Origin: Neurospora tetraspora
Lineage: Eukaryota > Ascomycota > Sordariomycetes > Sordariales > Sordariaceae
Assembly: GCF_033439725.1 (NCBI RefSeq)
Contig: NW_026944383.1
Location: 4,464,001-4,528,000 of the forward strand
DNA: 64,000 bases
Direction of reading: 5' to 3'
Shown: positions 1-11,815 of the stretch, piece after piece
Layout of the letters: each line of letters begins with the position of its first letter
How positions within the stretch are numbered: position 1 is the stretch's first letter
Made by a program: the position numbers and the translations under genes
The notes under the pieces: generated by a model
Told to the model about the DNA's origin: nothing
Database searches by the model: none
The model's input: only the letters and a program-made list of their open reading frames with translations

Positions 1-1722
1 GCCTGCCCCTGCTTCTGCGCTTCTCGAGACTTTTGCAGTGCTGCAATTTTTTGCTGTAACAAGAGCTCCTTGGGCCCCAGTTTGGGTTTAGGCGCGGCAG
101 CGTCGCCAGCCGGCTTTTCTTGCACTGCCGCTGGCGCTACCTTTGCTTCGGCAAATACGGGGCTCGGTTGTGCCATCGCCACAGGAGCAGATGCCGTTTT
201 TGGGGCGGGCGCAGAGGGTGGTTTCGGAGCAGGGACAGTCGGGGGCTTTGCAGCCTTCTCGGCCTTTGCGGCCATTAACCGCGCAATACGGTCTTTGCGA
301 CTTTCTTCTTTGCCTGGTTGCTCAGTTGTGGAAACTGTCTCAGCAACAACAGGTGTCGGTTGTTGCTGTTGTACCTTTGTGGTCTGCGGCGAGGTGGGTA
401 CGGGGCTAGACACCTTTTCTGGGGCGGCCTTTTGCGTAGAGGCAGTTGTAGTCGCAGCCTCCGATGCCGGCTTCGGAATATCGAGATGAAGGTTGTTGTA
501 AAGCTTGTTGACCACCTTCTCGTCAATACCCTCTTCTATATAATTCTGATATTTGACGCCCAGGGGTAGCAGACGCAAGATGGCAAGCTGAGCTTCCTTT
601 TGAACCGTTTGTAATGTTTTTGGCGCAGACGAGCTACCCGGAGCAGTTTGGGGTGCAGGTGCCGCTTGTTCGGCAATTTTGGGTGTCGCAGAGGTGCTGA
701 AGGAGGATGAGGCAAATTGAAGACCAGGAACAAGAGGCGCTCGTCCATGAGCATTGCCGATCGCTTTTGTTCGGTCAGGGACAGATTGTGGTGCTGAGAC
801 CTATCAGCTTGTTGCATTTGAAAAAGAAGGACAAACAAACGGAGGCCCTACCTGGCATGCTCCTATCGCCATTTTGCGGAGTTGGGTTTCCAGATTGCAG
901 CTCCCTTGGTGAGAGGAAGGGTGAGTAGGAACCGGATCGTTCACGCGCCGAACCAGGCACAGCACCTTGTCCATCCTTTGCCGTTACTTCTCCCTCGTCT
1001 TCATCATTTCCGTAGAAGTTCGCATCCGGAGTATCGACTGCGCTCGTGGGCTGGCTCTCGACAGGAGCCGGAGCGGGCTTCGGAGCTTTCTTTACGTTGG
1101 TGTTGACAGTGATGGGAGGGGCGGGGGCGGGCTCATACAGGTCCTCGAACTGACCCTCACTCAACTCCCCTTCTTCTATCTCGATCTCCTTCGTGACGCG
1201 AGCAGGCGGTTTGGGGGGAAGCTTTGGCGGGAGATTGGCGGGGCGGTTCACAGGGCCGTTCGATGAAGGTCCAGCAGCAGCAGGTTGGCTTGGACCAGAG
1301 TATCGGCCAAAGGCACGAGGCGCAGGGGGCTGCGCCGGTTGCTGAGGCATCATGGGCGGCGGCTGATGGTTTTGGAAAGACGGCGGTGGGTGACCCCAAG
1401 GACTGGGAATAGGTGGGACGCCAAAGGGCGTGCTCGTGGCAGGCGGGCCACCAATCCCAAGACCCGGGATTTGCATCGAGTTGTAGTCAAACGCGCCTTG
1501 CGAAATGTTGCGATTGGTATCCATACCGAATCCAGGCTGCCCCGGGAGTTGGTACAATGGTGCGGCGTTGTACGGAGGAGGAGCTGTGCTAGGAGGAGGG
1601 ACTGAAAAGTTCGGGGGATGCTGATATCCGTATGGCGGTTGGGGAGGCGGCTGGGGAGGTGGTTGGCCTTGATACTGGCCGTAGCCGTTGTATGGTCCCG
1701 GGTAGGGAGGGTATTGAGACAT
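1..1722 (-). CDS. Proline/glutamine-rich hypothetical protein, 3' end outside window
   Basis: I do not recognise this protein. Two exons are visible: 1722-852 and 793-1, with a 58-nt intron (794-851) between them. The acceptor at 794 is chosen because the next upstream AG gives an immediate stop. About 554 residues are present and the frame stays open off the left edge. The N-terminus is rich in Pro, Gln, Tyr and Gly (start MSQYPPYPGPYNGYGQYQGQ), then comes an acidic patch around EIEIEEGELSEGQFEDLYEP. The second exon has a short possibly folded segment (YQNYIEEGIDEKVVNKLYNN), an Ala/Pro/Lys linker, and ends near the window edge in a Lys/Gln-rich, probably helical stretch. This composition fits an RNA- or chromatin-associated scaffold, but no catalytic motif is visible. 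It is transcribed divergently from the myosin gene. Confidence 0.75.
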
Positions 1723-3208
1723 GACGACGGAAGATGCCTGGAGGCAGGTATGTGGACTTTGTCTGGGATTGCGCTAGCAATCGAGCCGCATTTCTCAACG
1801 TCGACACAAGATTGCTGTTGGGGCGCGGGGGAAGGAAGGCTTTTTCCTCCTTTGTGGTTGTTGGCCACTGCGACCGTCCAACTCACGATAGCTCCTTGTT
1901 CGCGGAAGAGAAGGCCCAGCCAACAATAAGGGCTTCGCCTCCTTCTTCCACTTCTTGGTCGATAGTCGCAAGAGGCGATTGGCAAGTCGCGTCTTTTGTA
2001 TGATCGGTCAAGCGGTGACTTAGAGAGATCAGATGAACGCGAGCGTAGGGATTCCCGTCGTGCGGCGCGTATAAGGGATGAATGAAGATATCTATCAGTA
2101 CCGTACCCTACAAGGTTAGTTCGACGACGGACCACAATCCCGTTCGCGCTGCAGCTCTGGTTTAACTCTCTGCTGTCCCAAGGAGACAGGCAATCAATCA
2201 AATAACAGGCGCGAGCTTCACGAGGATGAAGGCGCGCGGGTTATTTGGGCTGATGGAGGTCGTTTCCTTGTCTGGAAAAGTGTGGACGTGGATCCAAAAG
2301 TCCAGAGTTTGGGTTGCAGCGGGAAAGATTGAAGACGGAGTTCAAAGTGCATGTGGGATGGCCACGCTTTGGTTCAGTCGGATTCGAGAATTTGGAGGCC
2401 CGTGGGCGGGACGACGACTGGCGGTGCCGCTTTTACTGCAAAAGACCCGCTAACCAGATATGGACGATAAGAGAGCACGGGCCATTTGGTGTGACATCAG
2501 CTCGCGACTCTCGAGGGCGGTCAGCGATTGAGCGGCTCGTGCTCCCTAGAGGTACAGAGCTCTGCTCCTCTGGTGGGACGAAAGAGCGACGGCGGGGACG
2601 GGAGGAGCTGAGGGGTCCAATCCCGTTGCTGCCCTGGCGCCAAATCCATTGTTTACTTGACACGCCGTGCGCTCTCCCCAGGCCTGCCAGGGCAACCACC
2701 GCCAACCAAGGCCGCCAATCGCCAACCACGACGGCCATCGGCCAGCGGTGCCCCTGCTTCCCTTCCCAGTTGTTGCAGCGGTAGCTCCCCCATCGTCGTC
2801 GACCGCCTTCCTGGAAGTTGCCTCTCTCCAAGCCTCTCTCCCCCGTCAACTTTCTCAACACCGAGAAGCCAATGTCTGGGACATTGGTTCTTGGAATCAA
2901 CACATACAATTCTTGTCTCTTTTGGGCGTCTTATTGCTCCAGCTATCGCCTTGTCTAATACTACATCCAATATTTGTCGCGTTCAGCTACAGTCTTAGCT
3001 TGGCCAGCGCCGTGCAGCCTTTCAGTATCGCATCCCTCGCATCTTTCGGTTGTTTACATATCTGCGCAGTCCACCGACACCACTTGGAGCACCAGAACAT
3101 CATCGTCGCCAGAATCGCTAGCCCGAGCACGCTTAATGCGTAGCATTTCCATGATTTCTCTTCAGCCCTACCTAATCTTAACCTAGTACCCAGGGCAGCT
3201 ACTACACC
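1723..3208. other. Divergent intergenic region, proline-rich gene / myosin II
   Basis: These 1.5 kb separate two divergent start codons and must hold both promoters and 5' leaders. Frames are short and overlap on both strands with no recognisable protein. The last 200 bases before the myosin start are pyrimidine-rich, as in many Neurospora leaders. I see no repeat or RNA gene. Confidence 0.5.
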
Positions 3209-6200
3209 ATGTCGGTACGCAATAATCCCTTCGCGAGGAACAACGCCCCGCCACAGCAGGGACCGAATGCCCCTGGCTTGGGCAGGCCAAGATCCGCCAT
3301 CTTCACGAACCCAGCGGCGCCCGTGATGCCTTCGGCCGGTCCAGCTGCTGGTGCTGCTCCTCCTACACCGCCAACCCACATTCGCAGTCTTTCCCATGCT
3401 TCGAGCCAGCCCACACTCGTTCAGCCGATACCGATACGCCCAGGGCAAAAGAGCTCCTTGCCCGGCTCGACTACGTTTGCGCCGTCCTTCATCAAGACGG
3501 AGGACATGAGAAAACATGCCGACATGGTCAAGGGAATCGAAGGCGAGGACTTCTCCGGCAAAAAATATGTCTGGCTTAAGGATCCCCAGGCAGCCTTTGT
3601 CAAGGGATGGGTTGTCGAAGAGCTCCCAGAGAACAAGTTGTTGGTCCAGTGCGATGATGGAAGCGTAAGCAGAGCCCCTCTGTCATTGCTGTTGAAAGAA
3701 GACTAACCCGCCTGCTAGCAACGAGAGGTGGATGCCGAAACGGTCGACAAAGTCAACCCGGCCAAGTTCGACAAGGCTAATGACATGGCCGAACTGACCC
3801 ATCTGAACGAGGCCTCAGTCGTCCACAATCTGCATACGAGATACCAATCCGACCTCATATACACGTACTCCGGGCTGTTCTTGGTCGCTGTCAACCCATA
3901 TTGTCCTCTCTCCATCTATACCAACGAGTACATTAACATGTACAAGGGTAGAAATAGGGAGGATAACAAGCCCCATATCTTCGCCATGGCCGACGAAGCT
4001 TTCCGCAATCTTGTTGATGAGCACGAAAACCAGAGTATCTTGGTCACCGGAGAGTCAGGTGCCGGCAAGACGGAAAACACCAAAAAGGTCATCCAATACC
4101 TAGCCGCTGTGGCGCACCCAGACCCTTCGGGCAGGACTAGAGGTTCTCAGCATTCGAATCTGTCGGCGCAAATCCTCAGGGCCAACCCGATTCTTGAAGC
4201 CTTTGGTAACGCCCAGACAGTGCGAAATAACAACTCCTCGAGATTCGGTAAATTTATCCGAATCGAATTCTCAAGCAATGGCTCCATCGCGGGTGCCTTC
4301 ATAGACTGGTATCTCCTTGAGAAATCTCGAGTGGTCCATGTCAATGCCAACGAGCGTAACTACCACATCTTCTACCAGCTGCTTAAGGGCGCAGATCGGA
4401 AGCTCAAGCAAGAGCTTCTGCTGGATAACATGGATGTCAAGGATTTCACTTACACACGGGATGGCCATGACACCATCACGGGCGTATCTGATAAGGAGGA
4501 ATGGGACTCGCTCATTGAAGCCTTCCTGGTGATGGGCTTCTCCGACGAAGAGCAGGTCGCAATCCTCCGAACCATTGCAGCCGTCCTCCACCTGGGCAAT
4601 ATCACCGTGGTCAAGGAGAGCAGGTCAGCCGACCAAGCGCGGCTTAACCCTGATGCCAAGGCCATTGCCGGAAGGGCTTGCAAGCTTCTCGGTGTACCTT
4701 TGGAACCCTTCCTCCAAGGTTTGCTGCATCCCAGGGTAAAGGCAGGTCGGGAATGGGTCGAAAAGGTGCAAACTCCAGAGCAGGTGCGCTTGGCCATAGA
4801 CGCTCTTGCCAAGGGTATCTACGAGCGAGGTTTTGGTGACCTTGTAGCGAGAATCAACCGCCAGCTCGATAGAACTAGCATGGGTCTTGACGATACCCGC
4901 TTCATCGGTGTTCTTGATATTGCTGGTTTCGAGATCTTTGAGACCAACAGCTTTGAACAGCTCTGCATCAACTACACCAACGAAAAGCTTCAGCAATTCT
5001 TCAACCACCACATGTTCGTCCTCGAACAGGAAGAATATGCCAGGGAACAAATCGAGTGGAAGTTCATCGATTTCGGAAGAGACCTGCAGCCTACCATTGA
5101 CTTGATCGAGCTGCCAAATCCGATCGGTATCTTCTCTTGCCTGGATGAGGACTGTGTGATGCCCAAGGCTACCGACAAGACTTTTACGGAGAAGCTGAAC
5201 TCCTTGTGGGATAAAAAGTCGCAAAAGTATCGCCCTTCTAGACTAGGCCAAGGCTTCATCTTGACCCATTATGCTGCCGAGGTCGAGTACTCGACAGAAG
5301 GATGGCTGGAAAAGAACAAGGATCCACTCAACGACAACATCACGCGTCTTCTAGCCGCTTCCACCGACAAGTACATGGCCAACCTGTTCGCAGATTGTGC
5401 TGATCAAGATGACGAAGCTGGAGCCATGCGTAGCCGCGTGAAGAAGGGGCTCTTCCGAACTGTTGCGCAGAGGCACAAGGAGCAGTTGTCGAGTTTGATG
5501 ACGCAGCTATACTCTACCCATCCGCACTTTGTGCGTTGCATTATTCCCAATCACAAAAAGAAGCCAAAGCAGTTCCAGAGCCTTCTCGTTCTGGACCAGC
5601 TCCGTTGCAATGGTGTGTTGGAGGGTATTCGTATTGCTCGAACTGGTTTCCCCAACAGATTACCGTTTGCCGAGTTCAGACAGCGTTATGAAGTTCTTTG
5701 CCCGAACATGCCAAAGGGGTATGTCGAGGGTCAGGCAGCCGCAAGGATTATGCTCGACAGGTTCGGTCTCGACAAGTCACTGTACCGTGTCGGCTTAACC
5801 AAGGTCTTTTTCCGCGCGGGTGTGCTTGCCGAATTGGAAGAGAAGCGCGATGCCATAATCACCGAGATCATGGCCAAGTTTCAGTCTCTGGCGCGTGGCT
5901 ACATTAAGAGGAGGATTGCCTACAAGCGCCTTTATAGGGCCGAGGCAACCAGGGTCATACAGAGAAACTTCCAAATCTACCTAGAGCTGAGCGAGAACCC
6001 ATGGTGGCAGCTCATGGTCCGCATGAAGCCTCTTCTCGGTGCCACAAGAACTGCAACAGAGGTCAAAAAGAGGGATGAAATGATTCGTCAGCTTAGTGAC
6101 CGGATGAAGCAGGAAGCCATGGATCGACAGAGGTTGGAAGAGGAGCGTCGCAATGTTCACACCGAGATGCTTCGAATCCAACAGACCCTCGAGAGCGAGC

Positions 6201-9200
6201 GTGCTTTGGCGCTTGACAAAGAGGAGATCTTCAAGAGACTGCAGCTACGTGAAGCCGAACTTGAAGACAAACTGGCGGGCGCTTTAGACGACCAAGAGCG
6301 CATGGAGGAGCAAATGGACGGTCTCCTTGAAGCTAAGAAGCGCGCTGAAGTCGACGTAGAGAAGTACCGGACACAGCTCGAACAAGCCGCTACCATCATC
6401 GGACGGTTGGAAGAGGAGAAATCTGAACTCGCAAACCGGGTTGCGGATTTGGAACGTCAAATCGTTGAAATCTCGCAGAAGCAGTCTGAGCGCAGCGAAC
6501 AGGAAACGGCACTGGAAAACGAGCTTAAGATGCTACAGAGTCAACTCTCCCTGAAGGATCGCAAGGTTAAGGACCTGGAAAGCAAGCTGCTTAAAATCGA
6601 CCAGGATAGCGACGTCAAGCTTCTGACAACCGAGAAAGAGCTTCAGATTGCCAAGAGCAAAAATCAACAGCTGACCACCGAAAACACCCAGTTCCAGCAA
6701 CAGCTTACGCAACTCTCGAAGACGTCAACCAGTTATGAGGATCTGATTCGCAAGAAAGAAAGCGAGCTTGCAATTCTCCGTTCGGAAAACAAGCAGTTGG
6801 CAATGGAGAGGCGGAGCATTGATGATCAAACAAAGATGCTTGCTTCCGAAAGGGAAAAGGCCGCTGAAAGACTCCGGGAAGTTCAGGCTGAATTGACTGC
6901 CATGAAGTCGCAACAATCTCAGCTAATGAGGGAGGCCGAGGATGCCAACAAGCTTCTCCAAGCTCGTCTCTCGGAAGACGCCCAGGCAGACCAAAATCGC
7001 CAAGTGCTCGAGGCACAGATCAAGGATCTCAAGGATGAGTTGTATAACGCTCAGATGGAACTTAGCAGGGAGCGTCAGTCTCGTGATGATGTCCAGTTGC
7101 TTGGTGAACACAAGTATCAAACCCTCAAGGACGAGTACAATCACCTCAATGAGTCCAAGATCACAATCGAGAAAGAGCTCTATGCCCAGCAGGATACGCT
7201 CCGGCGCGCGGTTGAGACTCGTGCAACGCTTGAGCAGGAGCGTGATGATGCCCGCGAGGAGATCCGTCGTCTTCGTAGTGCCATGACCCAGGCCGAAGAA
7301 GCACGACGTGAGGCCGAAGTGCTTGGAGAGCGAGCAGCAACCAAGATCGCGCGGGAACGTGAAGAGAGTCTGCTCAAAGACCTCGACGCGGCAAACGACA
7401 AGCTTAAGTGGTACGAGTCCGAATGCGCCAAGTTGAATTACCAAGTTGAGGACCTCAACAAGGTGATTATCGAGTCGGGCGAGTTTGGTCTCAAAAACGA
7501 TCAGGCAAAGGAACGACTCGAGCGAGAACTCAACACCGTGAGGAGCCGATTGGCCGCTTCCGAAAACGACAATCGTGCCTTACTAAACAAGCTGCAACAA
7601 AAGGGCCTCGAAATTGCACGGTCGGCGTCAAGGGCCGGTGAAGCATCTCGAGCTCAACTTGTCCAGGTACAGCGCGAGAAGACCAGAGTGGAGGAACAAA
7701 ATACCAAACTCAACAAGCAACTGGGAGATTCTCAGGTCACTGTCGCCGGACTGGAAAAGAAGGTGGAGAAATTGCAACTCACGATCGAAGACCTGAACCA
7801 CGAACTTGCTAGGGAAACACAAACCAGCCGCAATGCCGAAAAGCTATCGTCGAACGTTACAGTTCAATTGGCAGAGGCGAACAGGACCATTGAGTCTGAG
7901 CGGCAGTTGCGTACCCAAGCACAAGGTACAGTCCGCACTCTGCAGTCAACTTTGGATGCGCGTGACAAGGAGCTGATTGAGCTTCGGGCTCAACTCCTGA
8001 ACGCGCTGAAGACAGTCGATCCCGACACAGATGACACTCATGTCCAAACCGAAGGTGCAAGTGCCAGTGAAAGGTTCCTCAGCAAGAACTTTGATCTTGT
8101 CCGGAAGATTGAGGACATGCAGCAGAACCTTCGTGTCCAAACTACTGCACGCGCCAATGCCGAAGCCCAGCTAGCGGAACTGAGGACCAGCAGGAATGAC
8201 TCTCCGACCAGGCTGCGGCTCGAGGAAATCAGTCCTAACGAGGCGCCTTTCACCGGATCACCGACGCAGAAGCGCAAGACAAACGGACGGCACTACTCCA
8301 ATGCGTCCACTCCTCCTCCTCGTGAACGTCGTTTTACGAATAGCGAGTCCGAGAACCTCAATGATTCTGTCCGTTCGGACCGCACGGCCGATATCGTCAG
8401 CTTCAATACTCGCATGGATCTCAAGGCTGAGATTGAAGAGCTGCAGAATCAGCTTCAGCTTGCACAGATGCAAAACCGTCATCTTCAAAGCCAGCTGGAG
8501 CGCACCGCGTCGGGCGAGGAGGACCCGTACCTCGACGAAAGCCCACAGCTTCGGCGGGTGCAGAAGCTTGAAAAGGCCAATAACCGACTTCATGAACTGC
8601 TTGATGATTCCACCAAGAAAGTGTCGGCTTTGGAGAAGGCTCTTCGCACCGGTGAGCTGTCGCTTCGTGACATCCAGACCAGGTCTCATGAAGAGATCCT
8701 CGACTTGCTTAATAGCCAGGAGGACTCGCGACGATCACTCTTGCACAGCCACAAGGATGCGGTTGCGGAGCTGACGGAACTCAAGGAGCACTATGACAAG
8801 GTACGACACGAGCGTGCCAAGCTTGAAGTTGATCTTCGTGACGCCAGATCGGATCTCCAGGAGATGTCACTCGCCAGGGATCAGGAGGCCGCAAGCCGGA
8901 GCCAGTTACTCCAAGAGTTTGCGGACCTCCAGATTCGCCTGGATGCTGAGACATCCAAGCTGGCTGACGTAACAGCAAGCCTCAACCTCTATAAAGGTCG
9001 GGCGGATGAGTACTTCAGCAAGCTTGAACAGGCGGAGATTGCCGTTCTCAAGGCCAACCGGGCAGAGACGTTCGCTAGAGCGCAAGCCAAGGAAGCGGAG
9101 GATAGCTGCGCAGAGATGATGTCGGAGAGGAAGCGTCTGGATGCGATGATCGAAGATCTGCAACACTCGAACCAAAGGCTGGAGGAGAAGATCGAAGACA

Positions 9201-10575
9201 TGTCGACGGACCTTGCCGCCGTTACTCAGGCCAAGAAGAGGCTTCAGCACGAGCTCGAAGATTACCGCAACCAGCGTGCTAATGACATTGAGGATAAGGA
9301 ATCGAGCATGGAGCAGATGCGCAAGAAGTACCAGGCTGAGTTTGCGACACTGGCTAACGAGCTCGATCGGGCCCGCGAGGAGAAGCTACGCAAGCAGTCG
9401 GAGATTACGAGACTCCGGGAGGAGCTGGACGAGCTTCGGTCCAAGTGGGATGACGAGGTGCTCAACAGCTCGACCTGGTCTAAGGAGAAGGCGCGGCTGG
9501 AGGCGACTCTCTCGGATGTGGTGGCCTCTCGCGACGAAGCCGTCAGTGCCCACAATGAGGCCCAAAGCAAGATCGTCACGCTCCTTGGCCAGGTGCGGTC
9601 GCTCCGCTCGTCTCTTGACGAGATCACGGCTGAGCGCGATGCCCTGTTCCGCGAGAAGAGGAGCATCGAGGCACGGCTTGAAGAGGCCAAGGCTGGTCTT
9701 GATGAGCTGGCCAACAGCGAGAGCCCGTCGCTGCGCAACGCGGCGCATATGGACAGGGAGATCTTGGAGCTCAAGTCCAGCCTTGCTCAACAGGAAGACA
9801 TCGCTGCGGCTGCCGTGGAGAAGATGCGGCGCGCCGAGGCGCTTGCTGCTGAGGTTCAGAAGGACATCGCTGCTGAGCGCGAGAACAATGCCGATCTGCA
9901 GAAGCAAAAGGTCACTCTCGAGAAGAATTTCAACGAGCTACAGATGAAGCTCATCGACCTAGAAACCAAGGGATATTCGACTGCCAGCCATGATATTAAG
10001 TTCCTGCACAGCCGGATCAAGGAGGTAAGTTATTCGAAGTTATCACTTTCAAGAGATCAAGAGCTAACCCGTCTCGCCAGCTTGAATCCCAGCTCGAAGA
10101 GCAAGAAACCGAGCGCAGCAAATCCCAGCGTTCCGTCCGCAACGTCGACCGCATCGTTAAAGACCTGCAGTCCCAGATCGACCGCAAGGACAAGCAGAAC
10201 ACGCAACTCCAAGAAGACGTGGGGCGCATGCGCGACAAGGTCGACAAGCTGCTCAAGACCATCGACGAGCTGCAATCGTCGGAATCCGCCAACGAGCTGT
10301 CGGCCCGCCGCGCCGAGCGCGAGCTGCGCGAGGAAAAAGAAAAGGCACTGAGGCTGGAGCGCGAACTCGAAGGGTGGAAGAACCTGAGGATGGAGAAGGG
10401 CTCCGCTATGGGCGGCGGCGGCGGCGGCGCGGGCAGCAGCGTGGCGGGAAGCGTGTATGGAAGCATCAGGGGCAAGAGGACGTTTACGAATGATAATATG
10501 GATGGGGTGATTGAGATTCCGAAGAGGAAGAGCAGCATTACTAGGGCGCCGAGTCTGACGAAGGGGTTTATCTGA
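3209..10575 (+). CDS. myo-2: Myosin type II heavy chain
   Basis: Conventional (class II) myosin heavy chain, the actin motor of the contractile ring and septum formation. Three exons, 3209-3664, 3719-10024 and 10081-10575, encode about 2,418 residues. The N-terminal 80 residues are low-complexity, then comes an SH3-like myosin N domain (KYVWLKDPQAAFVKGWVVEE). The motor follows, with P-loop GESGAGKT near residue 263, switch I NNNSSRFGK and switch II DIAGFEIFE near 552. A lever arm with IQ-type sequence lies near 870-905, and the conserved ENPWW ends the neck. Roughly 1,400 residues of heptad-rich coiled coil follow, interrupted near 1,660-1,710 by a Pro/Ser/Arg-rich segment. A Gly-rich, Ser/basic tail ends in TKGFI. 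The length matches long filamentous-fungal myosin II. The start has a good ACACC context. Introns of 54 and 56 nt have GTAAGC/GTAAGT donors. Confidence 0.97.
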
Positions 10576-11627
10576 GTTATGAGGTATCTGAGGGATGAAA
10601 AATGGTTGGTGCGGGGAACGAAGGGATGGGTGTAATCGACTGTCAAGGTGGTTGAGTGGGGGTTTCTACACATCTATAATAATTCTGTCACTTTACTTTA
10701 CTTGTCCTGTGGATTGATTGGGAAGCTAATCTTGTCTGAAGGCCGGCCGTCTGTTGGGGGGCTGGGTAGGGCGGAATTAGGTTGTTTCTCGAACAACATT
10801 GTTGTACATATACCTGTTTACTTACTTTGTTGTCTGTCAGTCAGTGTATATGATGAGAGTATCGTACTAGGATGTTGTGTATGTGAAATATTGAGTGGGA
10901 AAAGCCGCTGCTGCTGTGTTATCGTGGGGTTGTTGTTATTGTTCGGTGGGTGCAAATGAAAACATGACGAACGAAAGCCGAACGTAAGTCGATGGATGAC
11001 CTCGAGCTTGAACATATTTGCATCCATGATGGACGACGACCTGACGACAACTCTGTTGAGAGGGGATGAAACGACGAAGAACACGGGATGAGGGCAACCG
11101 GCCGATATTATGCACCGCGATGAAAAGATCAAAGGCGTCCCCAAATGTGTCATCAGCGGCTCATCTTCTGCTACACGTAGATCTGGTCCTACGTAAGTCG
11201 CGGAGCACAAGTCCGATCCAGGATGAAAGGGATGAAACCGATTCCGAGATTCTGGAAACGCGCATCCTTGCGTGCCTAACGCCTGTGAGTGTGCTTGCGC
11301 CCGTGCCTGACACAGGCTGGACGAGACGAGACGAAAGAAGTTCGCGATCGATGCGCTCAATACCCTGCGATCAATTGGGCCCGGTATGACAGGGCGGCTT
11401 CGAGGATCTCTGATCTCACTGACATTGTTCTGATGCGCATCGAGTCTCGATCTGTCGAACCCTTGCTTCCCAAAGCAGAGCGATCGGCTGGTGGGCTTTC
11501 AGGCCGCTTAGTTAGCCAGATATGGGGGCTTGGCCAGTGCGCTTTCCATTACAGGTGAGCCATGGTCACCTCAGCGAATCACATCCGCTGTTGATGCCCA
11601 GAAGGGAAAGGGCAACGCAGTTGCAGC
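10576..11627. other. Myosin 3' flank up to the retroelement
   Basis: The first few hundred bases are T- and G-rich and should contain the myosin 3' UTR and polyadenylation site. The rest has normal base composition with no convincing coding frame on either strand. It ends at the left LTR, and base composition changes sharply about 130 bases into that LTR. Confidence 0.5.
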
Positions 11628-11815
11628 TGTCAGATTCTAGGGTGGCATTCTGGCCAGATGTGGGCTAGATGCCAGAGTCCCAGCCACCTGATTTAATAGG
11701 ACTTGGCAAATATGGGTTACCCCCAGAACCCTCCATACTAGAGCGCTCGAGTTAGTTATATAGAACATATAGAATCAATCAATCACTAGTAAATTTAATA
11801 ATTAATAGTCTGATA
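11628..11815 (+). repeat. Left LTR of the copia element (188 bp)
   Basis: It starts TGTCAGA and ends TCTGATA, which is TCTGACA after one C-to-T change, so the termini are the expected short inverted repeat. About 165 bases match the right LTR in direct orientation, including an unbroken block over TTGGCAAATATGGGTTACCC and another at AGAGCGCTCGAGTTAGT. The outer half keeps its C and G bases; the inner end is RIP-mutated. Confidence 0.88.

Noticed and set aside
10818-11360. 180-codon minus-strand frame 3' of myosin
   Set aside because: No motif, and overlaps competing frames on the plus strand; normal chance frame.
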